Shown piece after piece: positions 41,844 to 51,698 of a stretch of DNA of 64,000 nt. The DNA comes from Clostridia bacterium (GTDB lineage Bacteria; Bacillota; Clostridia; Oscillospirales; CAG-272). Where the stretch lies: assembly GCA_017504405.1 (NCBI GenBank), contig JAFVRG010000005.1, positions 1 through 64,000 of the forward strand, given 5' to 3'. The number at the start of each line of letters is the position of its first letter. Positions within the stretch are counted from its first letter, which is position 1. The notes beneath the pieces are model-generated. The model saw only the letters and a program-made list of their open reading frames with translations, ran no database searches and had not been told where the DNA came from. Made by a program: the position numbers and the translations under genes.

Positions 41844-42650
41844 ATGGAAATACTTATACCTGCGCTCTGGTTTGCTCTGCTCGGCGGCGTTTTCGGCATA
41901 ATCCTCGCAATAGCGTCAAAGGTTTTTGCCGTCAAGGTCGATGAGAGAGTTTCTTCAATAAACGAAATCCTGCCCGGCGCAAACTGCGGCGGCTGCGGAT
42001 ATGCAGGCTGCTCTGCCTACGCAGAGGCTGTTGTCAGGGGCGAGGCGCCTATCGGCGCTTGTAACGCAGGCGGAAACGCAGTAGCACAGAAAATGGCTGA
42101 AATTATGGGCGAGGTCGCCGAAAACGTCGTGGAGAAGCGTGCATTTGTGCTCTGTCACGGCGAGGGCGGCACTATGAAATACATATACGAGGGAGCGCCC
42201 GACTGTGTCAGTGCGGCAAGGCTCGGCGGCGGCAGCCGTCAGTGCCAGTACGGCTGTATCGGTCTTGGCAGCTGCGCCTCGGTTTGTGATTGCGATGCGA
42301 TTGAAATAAAGGGTGGCGTTGCTCATATTCTGCCCGAAAAATGTATCGGATGCGGAAAATGCGTCAACATATGCCCCAAAAACCTGATTAAGCTGTTGCC
42401 CGAGAGCACTGTGTGCTACGTCGGCTGCAATTCCGCCGACAAGGGCTCTGCCGTGCGTTCCTACTGCAAGGCGGGATGTATCGGCTGTAAAATGTGTGAG
42501 AAGGTCTGTGAGGTTGGCGCAATTAAGGCCGACGGAGCATTGGCGGTAATAGACCAATCACTGTGTATCGGTTGCAAAAGGTGCGCCGAAAAATGTCCTC
42601 GCAAAATAATCAAGGTCACAAAAAACGGAATTTGCAAAATTGAGGAGTAA
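41844..42650 (+). CDS. rnfB: Rnf complex subunit B (ferredoxin-like)
   Basis: 268 residues: N-terminal membrane helix, a 4Fe-4S Fes domain (NCGGCGYAGCSAYAEAVV with a later Cys at GAC), then several ferredoxin clusters (CIGCGKCVNICPK, CIGCKMCEKVCE, CIGCKRCAEKCPR). Receives electrons from reduced ferredoxin. Last rnf gene; the tldD gene follows after 57 bases. Confidence 0.95.
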   Translation: MEILIPALWFALLGGVFGIILAIASKVFAVKVDERVSSINEILPGANCGGCGYAGCSAYAEAVVRGEAPIGACNAGGNAVAQKMAEIMGEVAENVVEKRAFVLCHGEGGTMKYIYEGAPDCVSAARLGGGSRQCQYGCIGLGSCASVCDCDAIEIKGGVAHILPEKCIGCGKCVNICPKNLIKLLPESTVCYVGCNSADKGSAVRSYCKAGCIGCKMCEKVCEVGAIKADGALAVIDQSLCIGCKRCAEKCPRKIIKVTKNGICKIEE

Positions 42651-42707
42651 CGGGAATTTTCACACCGTTACAGGCAAATAATAACACAAAAACGTTCGGG
42701 TGAAATT

Positions 42708-44093
42708 ATGATAAGAGATATAATCTCCGATAAAACATCTTTATTCGGGCAGGGCGCTCATACAGAGCTCCGTGCTCAGGAAAATACTGCCGTTTCGGTG
42801 GTTATAAATAACGGCAATACGGTGACAAACCAGCGTGAGGTTATATCGGGCGTATCGGCAAGAGTTCTTAAAAACGGTGTATGCGGCTTTGCCTCCGATG
42901 CGGAATACAGTGAAAGCGCAGTTGCCCGTGTTCTGAGAGCCGCCGATGAAAATGCGAGCTTTCTTGACCGTCGGATAAGCAAAAAGAAGCCGTTGCCGTC
43001 GGTTTCCGAGAGAGGCGAATTTTCCGACAGGGTTGATTTCTCACTCGCAGAGCAAAAACGGTACGTTGATTTTTCACGTGAGCTTGACTCATATATAAGC
43101 GACAAATACCCACAGCTTGCATCACGAAGAGTTGTTGTAAAGTGCGATTCTATGGAAAAGCTTCTCATAACGAGCGACGCATACAATGCACACACTACTC
43201 TGCCACGAAGCTACGTATACCTTTTGTTTGAAGTACAGACAAAGGACAAGGGGCCTGTAAACCTTATGAAGGTTTTGGGCGGCTTTGGAGGATTTGATGA
43301 CAATTTCACTACGCCCGACAGTCTTTATGAGGAAATAGATGCTTTCTACGAACGAGTAATGCAGAAGCGTGAGGGTGTGTATGCCGAGGCGGGGCTGAAA
43401 ACCTGCATACTCGGCGGTGCGCTCACAGGTATGCTCGCACACGAGGCGGTAGGTCATACCGTCGAGGCAGACCTCGTGCTCGGAGGCTCGGTTGCCGCGC
43501 ATAACCTCGGACGCCGTGTAGCGTCAGAGCTGGTAAATCTCGCCGATTTTGCTCATACCGCATACGGCGAGAGAACACCTCTGCCCGTTTACGTAGACGA
43601 TGAGGGCGTGCTCTGTCAGGATACGAAAATAATAGAAAACGGCATACTCACGGGCTATATGAATAACCTCGAGAGCGCCGAGCATTTCAATATGAGGGCA
43701 ACCGGCAACGCCAGAGCCTTCTCCTACTCCGACGAGCCTCTGATACGAATGAGAAACACCGCTGTTCTCGCAGGGGATAGCAAGCTCGAGGAGATGATAG
43801 AGTCGGTTAAGGACGGATACTACCTCACCGACACGAACAACGGTCAGGCAGATACAAGCGGCGAATTTATGTTCGGCGTGTGTATGGGTTATGAAATTAA
43901 AAACGGACGGCTCGGACGTCCTATACTCGATACGACTATTTCGGGCGTCGCATTCGACATGCTGAAAACCGTCGATATGGTCGGTGATAAAATGGAATGG
44001 CTGTCCTCGGGAATGTGCGGCAAAAAGCAGCCTATGCCCGTAGGACTCGGCGGTCCTGCGATAAGATGCAAGGTTACGATGGGAGGTAAATGA
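42708..44093 (+). CDS. tldD: TldD metalloprotease subunit
   Basis: 461 residues. With TldE it forms a heterodimeric metalloprotease that degrades unfolded or modified peptides; TldD holds the zinc site HEAVGHTVEAD (HExxxH near residue 245). The tail with RCKVTMGGK matches. CGGGTG precedes the ATG. Coupled to tldE one base later. Confidence 0.92.
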   Translation: MIRDIISDKTSLFGQGAHTELRAQENTAVSVVINNGNTVTNQREVISGVSARVLKNGVCGFASDAEYSESAVARVLRAADENASFLDRRISKKKPLPSVSERGEFSDRVDFSLAEQKRYVDFSRELDSYISDKYPQLASRRVVVKCDSMEKLLITSDAYNAHTTLPRSYVYLLFEVQTKDKGPVNLMKVLGGFGGFDDNFTTPDSLYEEIDAFYERVMQKREGVYAEAGLKTCILGGALTGMLAHEAVGHTVEADLVLGGSVAAHNLGRRVASELVNLADFAHTAYGERTPLPVYVDDEGVLCQDTKIIENGILTGYMNNLESAEHFNMRATGNARAFSYSDEPLIRMRNTAVLAGDSKLEEMIESVKDGYYLTDTNNGQADTSGEFMFGVCMGYEIKNGRLGRPILDTTISGVAFDMLKTVDMVGDKMEWLSSGMCGKKQPMPVGLGGPAIRCKVTMGGK

Positions 44094-44094
44094 T

Positions 44095-45399
44095 ATGGAA
44101 ATCAGAGAAAAGCTCCTGTCAGTAGCAAAAAAGGCGACCGATATGCTCGTTTCTCACGGGAGTGAGGGCGCATGCGCCCGTGCATCCTATACCGAAACCG
44201 AGGAATTCAACGTTGACGGAGGAGAATTCAGCCTGCTCCGCACTGTAATATCGCAGAGCATTGAGCTTGACGTGATTAAGGGCAAGAGGTACGCAACGGT
44301 ATCTCTCAACAAAATTGACGATGACTCGGTAGAGGCGGCTGTGCGTGAATGTCTGCTCTCCGCAGAAGCGGCAGATGAGGATGGGCACCGCAGAATAGCC
44401 CCGGATATGGGCTCACGTATCTTTGAAAACGGCTGTACCGAGTGCGATAAGGATTTGTTCTTTGACAGAATAAACGAGCTATGCGCCGATATAAAGGAGC
44501 GACACCCCCTTATAATTGTCGAGCAAATGATAGGCAGGCATCGCAAGCGCCTGTCCGCATACGTGAATTCAAGCGGCTCGCAATTCGTTTGCGACAGAGG
44601 CTCGTATGAGCTTGACCTTATGTATTCCGCCCACAAGGGAGAGGAGGCAACCTCGTTTTTCTCGGACGGATTTATCACGGACACACTTGACACAAGATTT
44701 ATTGAAATGTGCGAGGTGGACAAAAACCTCTCCGACGTTGAAAATCAGCTTGGGGCTACGCCCTTTGACGGCAAGTTTACGGGTGTGGCAGTGCTAACCC
44801 CCCCTGCGCTCGGCGGATTTATTTACGATTTGTATTCAAGATTTCTGTCAGGCAGTTCGGTAATGTCAAAGAGCACCCCATGGCTTAACAGCACAGGCGA
44901 AAGGGTCGTTGACGAGCGGATAACCCTGTCCGCTCTCCCAGACGGACGGGCGATAACGCCATCACCTTATTCTATGGACGGCTATCTCAACGAGAACTGC
45001 GCCTTTATTGAAAACGGAATACTGAAAACTCTCGCCGTTTCCGACTACGTGGCGAGAAAATGCGGATATGAGAGGGCAAAATCGTCATTTTCCTCAATAT
45101 CCCTCTCAAACGGCGATACTCCGCTTGCGGATATAATATCTAAAATTGATAAGGGAATAGTAGTGGGGCGTTTTTCGGGTGGCGAAACCTCGGCTAACGG
45201 CGATTTTGCGGGAGTTGCAAAAAACAGCTTTCTCATTGAAAACGGAAAAATAACAGCCCCCCTGACAGAAACGATGATAAGCGGAAATTTGTCTCAAATT
45301 TTCAACAGTGTAATTAATATTTCGAGCGAGACCGTGTTTGACGGAAGCACAAGCATGCCGTATATGGCTGTCGGCAACGTCACGGTCAGCGGAAAGTGA
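44095..45399 (+). CDS. tldE: TldE/PmbA metalloprotease subunit
   Basis: 434 residues. Non-zinc partner of TldD; SGGETSANGDFAGVAKNSFL and ENGKITAPLTETMISGNLSQ near the C-terminus are typical PmbA blocks. GGGAGG lies before the start, one base after the tldD stop. Confidence 0.92.
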   Translation: MEIREKLLSVAKKATDMLVSHGSEGACARASYTETEEFNVDGGEFSLLRTVISQSIELDVIKGKRYATVSLNKIDDDSVEAAVRECLLSAEAADEDGHRRIAPDMGSRIFENGCTECDKDLFFDRINELCADIKERHPLIIVEQMIGRHRKRLSAYVNSSGSQFVCDRGSYELDLMYSAHKGEEATSFFSDGFITDTLDTRFIEMCEVDKNLSDVENQLGATPFDGKFTGVAVLTPPALGGFIYDLYSRFLSGSSVMSKSTPWLNSTGERVVDERITLSALPDGRAITPSPYSMDGYLNENCAFIENGILKTLAVSDYVARKCGYERAKSSFSSISLSNGDTPLADIISKIDKGIVVGRFSGGETSANGDFAGVAKNSFLIENGKITAPLTETMISGNLSQIFNSVINISSETVFDGSTSMPYMAVGNVTVSGK

Positions 45400-45405
45400 G
45401 CTAAT

Positions 45406-46026
45406 ATGAGCAAGAAAAACAGCACAAACGACAAGCGTGTACAAAAGCAAAAGAAAGCAGATCTGAAAAAACGCAGGGAAAACATTGCGGTATTTACAAC
45501 GCTGGGTATATGTATAGCTCTGATTCTTCTGCTCGTGGTCCTCATAATTGTCAGAAACGTGGATTGGGACACCGACGACGGCGACACCACCACAACGAGC
45601 GTCACGGCAGGCGAAACGCTGACACACGGCGATTTCACCTACTACAAGAACAAGGAGGAGGGCATCGGTATTCTCTCGTACAAGGGAAATGCCGAGCGAG
45701 TGGTCATCCCCTCGGAAATTGACGGCGTTGAGGTGAAATACGTATGGGATGCCTTCCGCAACAACGAATCCGTTAAGGAGGTTGTTATTCCCAATACGGT
45801 AATCGAGCTCGACGGCTGCTTTGAGGGCTGCAAAAATCTCACCAAGGTTACCTTCTACAATTCGGTATCTATCATATATGAAAACACCTTCAAGGACTGT
45901 GAAAAGCTATCAAACGTTGTTTTCTACGGCTCGAAGCAACAGTATCAGCTGATACAGCTCTATGACGGAACAGGCTCAAACGCCAAATTGCTCTCCGCTA
46001 CGGTGAGCTATGAGCCGTACAATTGA
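45406..46026 (+). CDS. Membrane-anchored BspA-type leucine-rich-repeat protein
   Basis: 206 residues. A basic N-terminus (about 25 residues), one membrane helix (TLGICIALILLLVVLIIV), then an outside part with Asp/Thr linker and LRR_5 repeats: VVIPSEIDGVEVKYVWDAF, VKEVVIPNTVIELDGCFEGC, LTKVTFYNSVSIIYENTFKD. Probably a surface adhesion or carbohydrate-binding-type scaffold. Six bases after tldE, with only a weak ribosome binding site, so possibly coupled. Confidence 0.75.
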   Translation: MSKKNSTNDKRVQKQKKADLKKRRENIAVFTTLGICIALILLLVVLIIVRNVDWDTDDGDTTTTSVTAGETLTHGDFTYYKNKEEGIGILSYKGNAERVVIPSEIDGVEVKYVWDAFRNNESVKEVVIPNTVIELDGCFEGCKNLTKVTFYNSVSIIYENTFKDCEKLSNVVFYGSKQQYQLIQLYDGTGSNAKLLSATVSYEPYN

Positions 46027-46035
46027 TTTTTTGGC

Positions 46036-46064
46036 TTGACAAAATAAAAAACGCATTATATAAT
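46036..46064 (+). promoter_or_regulatory. Promoter of the LRR lipoprotein
   Basis: TTGACA, 17 bases, TATAAT. Confidence 0.8.
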
Positions 46065-46096
46065 ATATGTAGTTAAAAATCTTCAGAGGTAAAGAT

Positions 46097-46798
46097 ATGA
46101 AAAAAATAGTTTCTATTATGCTTATTGCTGCGATGATAGCACTTTCGGTAATGTCGTTCGCATCCTGCTCCGACGATGGCGGCGAGAAGGGAATTACGTA
46201 TGCGCTCCTCGAGGACGGAACCTATGCTGTCACCTCCTACACCGGCGAAGAAACGGTAGTTTCCGTGCCCGCAGAGTATGAGGGTAAGGCCGTTACCGTC
46301 ATTGCAGGCGAGGCGTTCCGTGATACCAAGGTTACAAAGGTAACTCTCCCCGCATCTGTTAAGAGCATTAAATACAACGCATTCTACAACTGCACAGAGC
46401 TCGCTGAGGTGGTTCTTTCCGAGGGTCTTCTCACTATCGAGAAGGCTGCGTTCTACAACTGTGGCAAGCTGACTGCTGTGACTATCCCCGAAACAGTTAC
46501 TAAGCTCGGTGCAAACGCATTCGATGCCTGCGGAAGCCTGACCTCAATAAAAATTCCCGCATCAGTCGAGAATGCATACGATTATACCTTCCAGGGCTGT
46601 CTTAAGCTCTCTAAGGTTATCATCGACACCCCCGCTTTTTTGGACGGCGAGAAGAAAACCGATTGCGGCTGTGTTCTTGCATACGCTACCAGCGTGTACG
46701 TCAAGGAGGGCGTTGCTGTTACGGGTTACATAACCACGGCGTTCAAAACCGTTGACTCGGATATGTCGGGTTACGTTAAATACGTTCCTCTGGCGTAA
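46097..46798 (+). CDS. BspA-type leucine-rich-repeat lipoprotein
   Basis: 233 residues. Lipoprotein signal MKKIVSIMLIAAMIALSVMS with lipobox SFASC (lipid Cys at 24), then four to five LRR_5 repeats (VTLPASVKSIKYNAFYNC, VVLSEGLLTIEKAAFYNC, VTIPETVTKLGANAFDAC, IKIPASVENAYDYTFQGC). A surface-anchored relative of the preceding gene, with its own promoter. Confidence 0.85.
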   Translation: MKKIVSIMLIAAMIALSVMSFASCSDDGGEKGITYALLEDGTYAVTSYTGEETVVSVPAEYEGKAVTVIAGEAFRDTKVTKVTLPASVKSIKYNAFYNCTELAEVVLSEGLLTIEKAAFYNCGKLTAVTIPETVTKLGANAFDACGSLTSIKIPASVENAYDYTFQGCLKLSKVIIDTPAFLDGEKKTDCGCVLAYATSVYVKEGVAVTGYITTAFKTVDSDMSGYVKYVPLA

Positions 46799-46819
46799 GC
46801 GGCACTGTTTCTCGAATTA

Positions 46820-46853
46820 AAAGGATAAATTCCGATACGGGATTTATCCTTTT
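46820..46853 (+). terminator. Terminator of the LRR lipoprotein gene
   Basis: AAAGGATAAAT, 11-base loop, ATTTATCCTTTT. Confidence 0.8.
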
Positions 46854-46894
46854 CGCTTATTTTTAAAAAAAGATCAATTTTTTTCAAAAAACCG

Positions 46895-46923
46895 TTGACA
46901 AAGTCAAGCGATTGTTGTATAAT
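46895..46923 (+). promoter_or_regulatory. his operon promoter
   Basis: TTGACA, 17 bases, TATAAT. Confidence 0.85.
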
Positions 46924-46924
46924 G

Positions 46925-46942
46925 ACTTTATCAAAGTAAAGT
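46925..46942. promoter_or_regulatory. Operator shared with the amino-acid ABC transporter
   Basis: ACTTTATCAAAGTAAAGT directly after the -10 box, with further AGTAAAG half-sites to 46957. The 27-nt block 46916-46942 recurs at 54605-54631 with one mismatch. Position over the transcription start suits a repressor, plausibly a HisR-type one responding to histidine. Confidence 0.75.
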
Positions 46943-47000
46943 TTAGTAAAGTAAAGTGCGATTTTTCCCAGCAAATATCGCACAAAACAGGAGATTTTCC

Positions 47001-48098
47001 ATGCAAATAGATAACGGAATACTCAAAACGGACGAGCGTGTAGCATACACTCTGCGTTCATTATACAGCCGATTCGGCTACTGTCAGTACAAGATGAGCA
47101 AGTTTGAGGAATATGCCCTCTACGCAAGAAATAAGGATTTTCTTATTTCCGACAGCATTATATCCTTCACAGATACAAGCGGCAGACTGCTCGCACTCAA
47201 GCCTGACGTTACACTCTCAATAATAAACAACTCCAAGGACGAGGCCGGGACGGTACAAAAGCTCTATTATGACGAAAACGTATACAGGATACCTAAGGGC
47301 TCTCGCTCATTCAAGGAAATAAAGCAGATAGGCCTTGAATGTATCGGCGATATAGGTATTTTTGAGGTATGCGAAGTTCTCTCGCTTGCAATTCGCAGCC
47401 TTTCTTCTATTTCGGAGGACTACATATTTGAGATTTCTCACGTTGGACTTATGGAGTCGGTGCTCGACTCCCTTTCACTCGGCGAGGATGTTAAGAAACA
47501 GGCACTCCTCTGCATCAATCAGAAAAATTCCGACGGACTCTACGGTATATGCGCTATCAATTCCGTTCCAAAAGAGGTTGCAGACACGCTGAACGTGTTT
47601 ATAAGCAACTATAACAGTGTTGACGAGGCGTTGGCGGCTGTCAGTGGAATATGCACGGCAGGGGTGGCGGATGCGAGCCTTTCCGAACTTACGGAAATCA
47701 TTTCATTTTTAAAGCAAATCGGTCTTTGTGACAATGTGAAAATAGATTTCTCCATTACAGGAGAGAAAAACTATTACAGCGGCGTTGCCTTCAAGGGCTA
47801 CATAAAGGGAATTCCCACAGCAGTCCTCTCGGGCGGAAGATACGATAAGCTGATGAGGAAAATGGGCAGGGCTTCAGGAGCTATCGGCTTTGCCGTTTAT
47901 CTTGACCTGCTCGAGCGACTCGATATGGCGGGGCAGGAGTTTGACGTTGACGTTTTGCTCATTCACGGAAAAGACATTGCCCGTGCAATTGCAAAGGCAG
48001 ACGAGCTGTCAAAAGACGGAAAAACTGTGCGTGTTGTTGGACAAATCCCCTGCAATTTGCGCTACCGTGAGCTCATTGATTTGACGGGGGAGGATTAA
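47001..48098 (+). CDS. hisZ: ATP phosphoribosyltransferase regulatory subunit
   Basis: 365 residues, a catalytically inactive HisRS-like protein needed by short HisG. Class II synthetase blocks: DTSGRLLALKPDVTLSI, KLYYDENVYRIPK and the late AVLSGGRYDKLM. GGAGA lies before the ATG at MQIDNGI. First gene of a nine-gene operon. Confidence 0.92.
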   Translation: MQIDNGILKTDERVAYTLRSLYSRFGYCQYKMSKFEEYALYARNKDFLISDSIISFTDTSGRLLALKPDVTLSIINNSKDEAGTVQKLYYDENVYRIPKGSRSFKEIKQIGLECIGDIGIFEVCEVLSLAIRSLSSISEDYIFEISHVGLMESVLDSLSLGEDVKKQALLCINQKNSDGLYGICAINSVPKEVADTLNVFISNYNSVDEALAAVSGICTAGVADASLSELTEIISFLKQIGLCDNVKIDFSITGEKNYYSGVAFKGYIKGIPTAVLSGGRYDKLMRKMGRASGAIGFAVYLDLLERLDMAGQEFDVDVLLIHGKDIARAIAKADELSKDGKTVRVVGQIPCNLRYRELIDLTGED

Positions 48099-48101
48099 GA
48101 T

Positions 48102-48731
48102 ATGGAATTTATAAACGTTGCTCTCCCGAAGGGAAGGCTGGGCGAGAAGGTTCTTTCTATGTTTGAAAAGGCAGGCTACACCTGTCCCTCCATTCACGAG
48201 GAAAACCGCAAGCTGATTTTTGAAAATGCAGAGGTGGGCATCCGCTATTTCTGGGTAAAGCCCTCCGACGTAGCAATATACGTAGAGCGAGGCGCAGCCG
48301 ACATCGGAGTTGCGGGCAAGGATATTTTGCTCGAATACGAGCCCGATGTATACGAGCTGCTCGACCTGTGTCTTGGCAAATGCAGAATGGCAGTTGCGGC
48401 AAAAAAGGATTTTTGCGATAACACTAACTCCACCCTGCGTGTAGCTACAAAATTTTACAGGATAGCCGAGCGATACTATGCGGAAAAGTGCCGTGATATA
48501 GACATCATACACTTAAACGGCTCAATAGAGCTCGCCCCGATACTCGGTCTTTCCGACGTAATAGTCGATATTGTGGAAACGGGAAAAACTCTGTACGAGA
48601 ACAATCTCGAGCCGAAAGAAACAATAGTGGAAATAAGCGCACGTCTTATCGCTAACAGGGCGAGCTATCAGTTCAAAAACGCACTCATTGAAAAAATCAA
48701 GGATGCTCTTTCATTACAGGTAAAAAGGTAA
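48102..48731 (+). CDS. hisG: ATP phosphoribosyltransferase, short form
   Basis: 209 residues, lacking the C-terminal regulatory domain, so HisZ-dependent. First step of histidine synthesis. VALPKGRLGEKVLSMFEKAG, DIGVAGKDILLEYE, KIATKFYRIAERYY-like and LNGSIELAPILGLSDVIVDI are diagnostic. Three bases after hisZ. Confidence 0.96.
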   Translation: MEFINVALPKGRLGEKVLSMFEKAGYTCPSIHEENRKLIFENAEVGIRYFWVKPSDVAIYVERGAADIGVAGKDILLEYEPDVYELLDLCLGKCRMAVAAKKDFCDNTNSTLRVATKFYRIAERYYAEKCRDIDIIHLNGSIELAPILGLSDVIVDIVETGKTLYENNLEPKETIVEISARLIANRASYQFKNALIEKIKDALSLQVKR

Positions 48732-48742
48732 AGGATAAAAGG

Positions 48743-50017
48743 ATGATAAAGATATATTCCTACGGTGAGGTTTCAAACGAGGAAATCTTCGCCCGTGGCA
48801 CGGCGGTTGCTGACGTATCGGGTACTGTGCGTGATATAATTGAAAACGTAAGGAAAAACGGTGATTCTGCTCTGTTTGAATACTGCAAAAAGTTCGATAG
48901 GGCTGCGCTCACCTCACTTGAGGTCAGCGAGAGCGAAATCGACGAGGCGTTTGCCTCAGTCGAGCCGAAATTCATTGAAATAATTAAAGAGGCGGCAAAG
49001 AATATCCGTGCCTTCCACGAGAAGCAGGTGAGAAACAGCTTCATAATCAACGACTGTGACGGAGTTGTTATCGGACAAAAGGTGATACCTGTTGAGCGTG
49101 TCGGTCTGTACGTTCCAGGTGGAACGGCGGCGTACCCTTCCACGGTTCTTATGGATTCCATCCCTGCAAAAATCGCAGGGTGCAAAGAGATATGTATAAC
49201 CACGCCCCCTAATAGCGAGGGCAAGGTTAACCCCGTAATTCTTGCGGCGGCAAAAATCGCAGGCGTTGACCGTATATTCAAGGTTGGCGGCGCTCAGGCG
49301 ATAGCGGCTCTCGCATACGGAACAGAGAGTGTTCCCAGGGTTGATAAGATAGTAGGCCCCGGTAACGCATACGTTGCTGAGGCGAAAAGGCAGGTTTACG
49401 GTCAGGTTTCGATAGATATGATAGCGGGACCGAGTGAAATTCTCGTTGTCGCAGACGGCAAGAGCAATCCGAAATTCGTTGCGGCGGACCTTCTCTCTCA
49501 GGCTGAGCATGACAAAATGGCGAGCGCAGTTCTCGTAACAGACAGTATGCCGTTTGCTATGGCTGTCCGTGATGAGATAGAGAGTCAGCTCGAGCTGCTT
49601 CCCCGTAAGGAAATAGCACGTGTATCAATTGACAACAACGGCAAAATAATCGTTGCTCAAAATCTTTCTCTGGCAATAGATATAGCCAACGAGATTGCCC
49701 CCGAGCACCTTGAGCTGTGCGTTGACAATCCGTTCGACTATCTTGACAAAATCAAGCACGCAGGCTCCGTGTTTATGGGAAGATACTGTCCCGAGGCGCT
49801 TGGCGATTATTTCGCAGGTCCTAACCACACCCTGCCAACCACAGGCACGGCGAGATTTTCGAGTCCTCTCTCGGTTGACGATTTTGTCAAGAAAACGCAG
49901 TACACCTACTACACAAAGGATGCGCTTATGAGAGTTGCTGACAGCGTAGCCTTCTTCGCTGAGAAGGAGGGGCTGGGCGCTCACGCAAGGAGTGCAACAG
50001 TCCGCAAAGAGGATTAA
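48743..50017 (+). CDS. hisD: Histidinol dehydrogenase
   Basis: 424 residues. Last two oxidations to histidine. GLYVPGGTAAYPSTVLM, VGPGNAYVAEAKRQVYG, IDMIAGPSEILVVAD, QAEHD zinc ligands and GPNHTLPTTGTARF are all present. Confidence 0.97.
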   Translation: MIKIYSYGEVSNEEIFARGTAVADVSGTVRDIIENVRKNGDSALFEYCKKFDRAALTSLEVSESEIDEAFASVEPKFIEIIKEAAKNIRAFHEKQVRNSFIINDCDGVVIGQKVIPVERVGLYVPGGTAAYPSTVLMDSIPAKIAGCKEICITTPPNSEGKVNPVILAAAKIAGVDRIFKVGGAQAIAALAYGTESVPRVDKIVGPGNAYVAEAKRQVYGQVSIDMIAGPSEILVVADGKSNPKFVAADLLSQAEHDKMASAVLVTDSMPFAMAVRDEIESQLELLPRKEIARVSIDNNGKIIVAQNLSLAIDIANEIAPEHLELCVDNPFDYLDKIKHAGSVFMGRYCPEALGDYFAGPNHTLPTTGTARFSSPLSVDDFVKKTQYTYYTKDALMRVADSVAFFAEKEGLGAHARSATVRKED

Positions 50018-50047
50018 AGTCCAAAGAATTAAGGAAAGACGGTATTT

Positions 50048-51109
50048 ATGAGTAAATTTCTCAATTCAAAATACAAAAGCCTTGAGGTTTACACCCCGGG
50101 AGAGCAGCCGCAGGATAAGAAATACATAAAGCTCAATACCAACGAATCCCCCTACCCCCCATCAAAAAAGGTGGTTGAGGCAGTAAGCGTTGCGGAAATC
50201 GAGAATCTGCGTTTGTACTCCGACCCCGAGTGTAAAAGGCTCAGGGGTGCGATAGCCGAGCTGTACGGTGTTGAGGCAGAAAACGTATACCTCTCAAACG
50301 GCTCGGATGACATTTTAAATTTCGCCTTTATGGCATTTGCATCGGATAACTCCCCTGCGGTTTTCCCCGAGATAAGTTACGGATTTTACAAGGTGTTCGC
50401 AGAGCTGCACGGTATTCCTTACAAAAGAATACCGCTGTGCGAGGATTTTTCGATAAGCCCCTCGGACTATTACAACGCAAACGGACTTGTCGTTATTGCA
50501 AACCCCAATGCGCCGACAGGGCTTGCCCTGACACTCTCCGAGGTTGAGAGCATAGTTGCAAGCAACCCCGAAAACGTGGTGCTTATAGACGAGGCGTACG
50601 TTGATTTCGGGGCAGAGTCGGCTGTGGCACTGACGAAGAAGTACAAAAATCTCTTGGTCGTTCAGACCTTTTCAAAATCCCGCTCGATGGCGGGCGCCCG
50701 CCTCGGCTTTGCCATTGCGGACAAGGGACTCATAGATGACCTTAACAGAATAAAGTATTCGACTAACCCCTACAACGTAAACCGCTTAACCCTTGTTGCA
50801 GGCGAGGCGGCAATAAAGGAAAACGGATACTACCTTGAAAACTGCAAAAAGGTTATGGACGCAAGGGCTTATGCGAAGGCAGAGCTTGAAGCCCTCGGCT
50901 TCTTAGTTCTGGACTCAAAGGCAAATTTTCTGTTTGCCAAGAGTAATCGCATAGGCGGTGAGGAGCTGTACCTTAAACTCAAGGAAAACGGAATACTCGT
51001 GCGTCATTTCAAGGATGAAAAAATCAAGGATTACAATAGAATTACGGTTGGAACGAAGGAGGATATGAGAATCCTCGTGGATACCGTAAAAAAGCTTTTG
51101 GAGGAATGA
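50048..51109 (+). CDS. hisC: Histidinol-phosphate aminotransferase
   Basis: 353 residues, PLP fold type I. LNTNESPYPPSKKVVEAV, NGSDDILNF, ANPNAPTG, the PLP-lysine motif QTFSKSRSMAGARLGFA and the late arginine YNRITVGT. Confidence 0.94.
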   Translation: MSKFLNSKYKSLEVYTPGEQPQDKKYIKLNTNESPYPPSKKVVEAVSVAEIENLRLYSDPECKRLRGAIAELYGVEAENVYLSNGSDDILNFAFMAFASDNSPAVFPEISYGFYKVFAELHGIPYKRIPLCEDFSISPSDYYNANGLVVIANPNAPTGLALTLSEVESIVASNPENVVLIDEAYVDFGAESAVALTKKYKNLLVVQTFSKSRSMAGARLGFAIADKGLIDDLNRIKYSTNPYNVNRLTLVAGEAAIKENGYYLENCKKVMDARAYAKAELEALGFLVLDSKANFLFAKSNRIGGEELYLKLKENGILVRHFKDEKIKDYNRITVGTKEDMRILVDTVKKLLEE

Positions 51110-51110
51110 T

Positions 51111-51698
51111 ATGAGAAACGCTGAAATAGTCAGAAAAACCGCAGAGACCGACATAAAGCTCTCGCTTAACATCGACGGCTGCGGAAACGCAAAAATAGAC
51201 ACGGGGTGCGGTTTTCTCGACCACATGCTCACTCTCCTTGCCCGTCATGCAGGCTTTGACCTCGAAATCACCTGCAAGGGCGATACACAGGTAGATTACC
51301 ACCACACGGCAGAGGATATAGGCATCTGCCTTGGCAAGGCGTTTTGTCAGGCAATTGGAGAAAAGAGGGGAATTACCCGTTACGGCAGCTTCATTCTCCC
51401 TATGGACGAGGCTCTCATAATGAGCGCAGTTGACCTGTCGGGAAGAGATTTTCTAGCATATTCGTTAAATATCCCTACCGAGAAGGTAGGCGACTTTGAC
51501 ACTGAGCTTGTCGAGGAGTTTTTCCTCGCATTCGTCAGAAACGCTGAGATAACGCTCCACATAAAGCAGCTCGACGGCAAAAACGCACACCACATAATAG
51601 AGGGCGCATTCAAATCGGTTGCACGCTCGCTCAAGGCGGCAGTTGCAATTGACGAGGCGCTGGGCGGAGCTATCCCCTCAACAAAAGGAGTTCTTTAA
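51111..51698 (+). CDS. hisB: Imidazoleglycerol-phosphate dehydratase
   Basis: 195 residues, monofunctional (no histidinol phosphatase fused). CGFLDHMLTLLARHAGFDLE, VDYHHTAEDIGICLG and the matching second half with DLSGRDFLAY and NAHHIIEGAFK supply the metal histidines. One base after hisC. Confidence 0.96.
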   Translation: MRNAEIVRKTAETDIKLSLNIDGCGNAKIDTGCGFLDHMLTLLARHAGFDLEITCKGDTQVDYHHTAEDIGICLGKAFCQAIGEKRGITRYGSFILPMDEALIMSAVDLSGRDFLAYSLNIPTEKVGDFDTELVEEFFLAFVRNAEITLHIKQLDGKNAHHIIEGAFKSVARSLKAAVAIDEALGGAIPSTKGVL

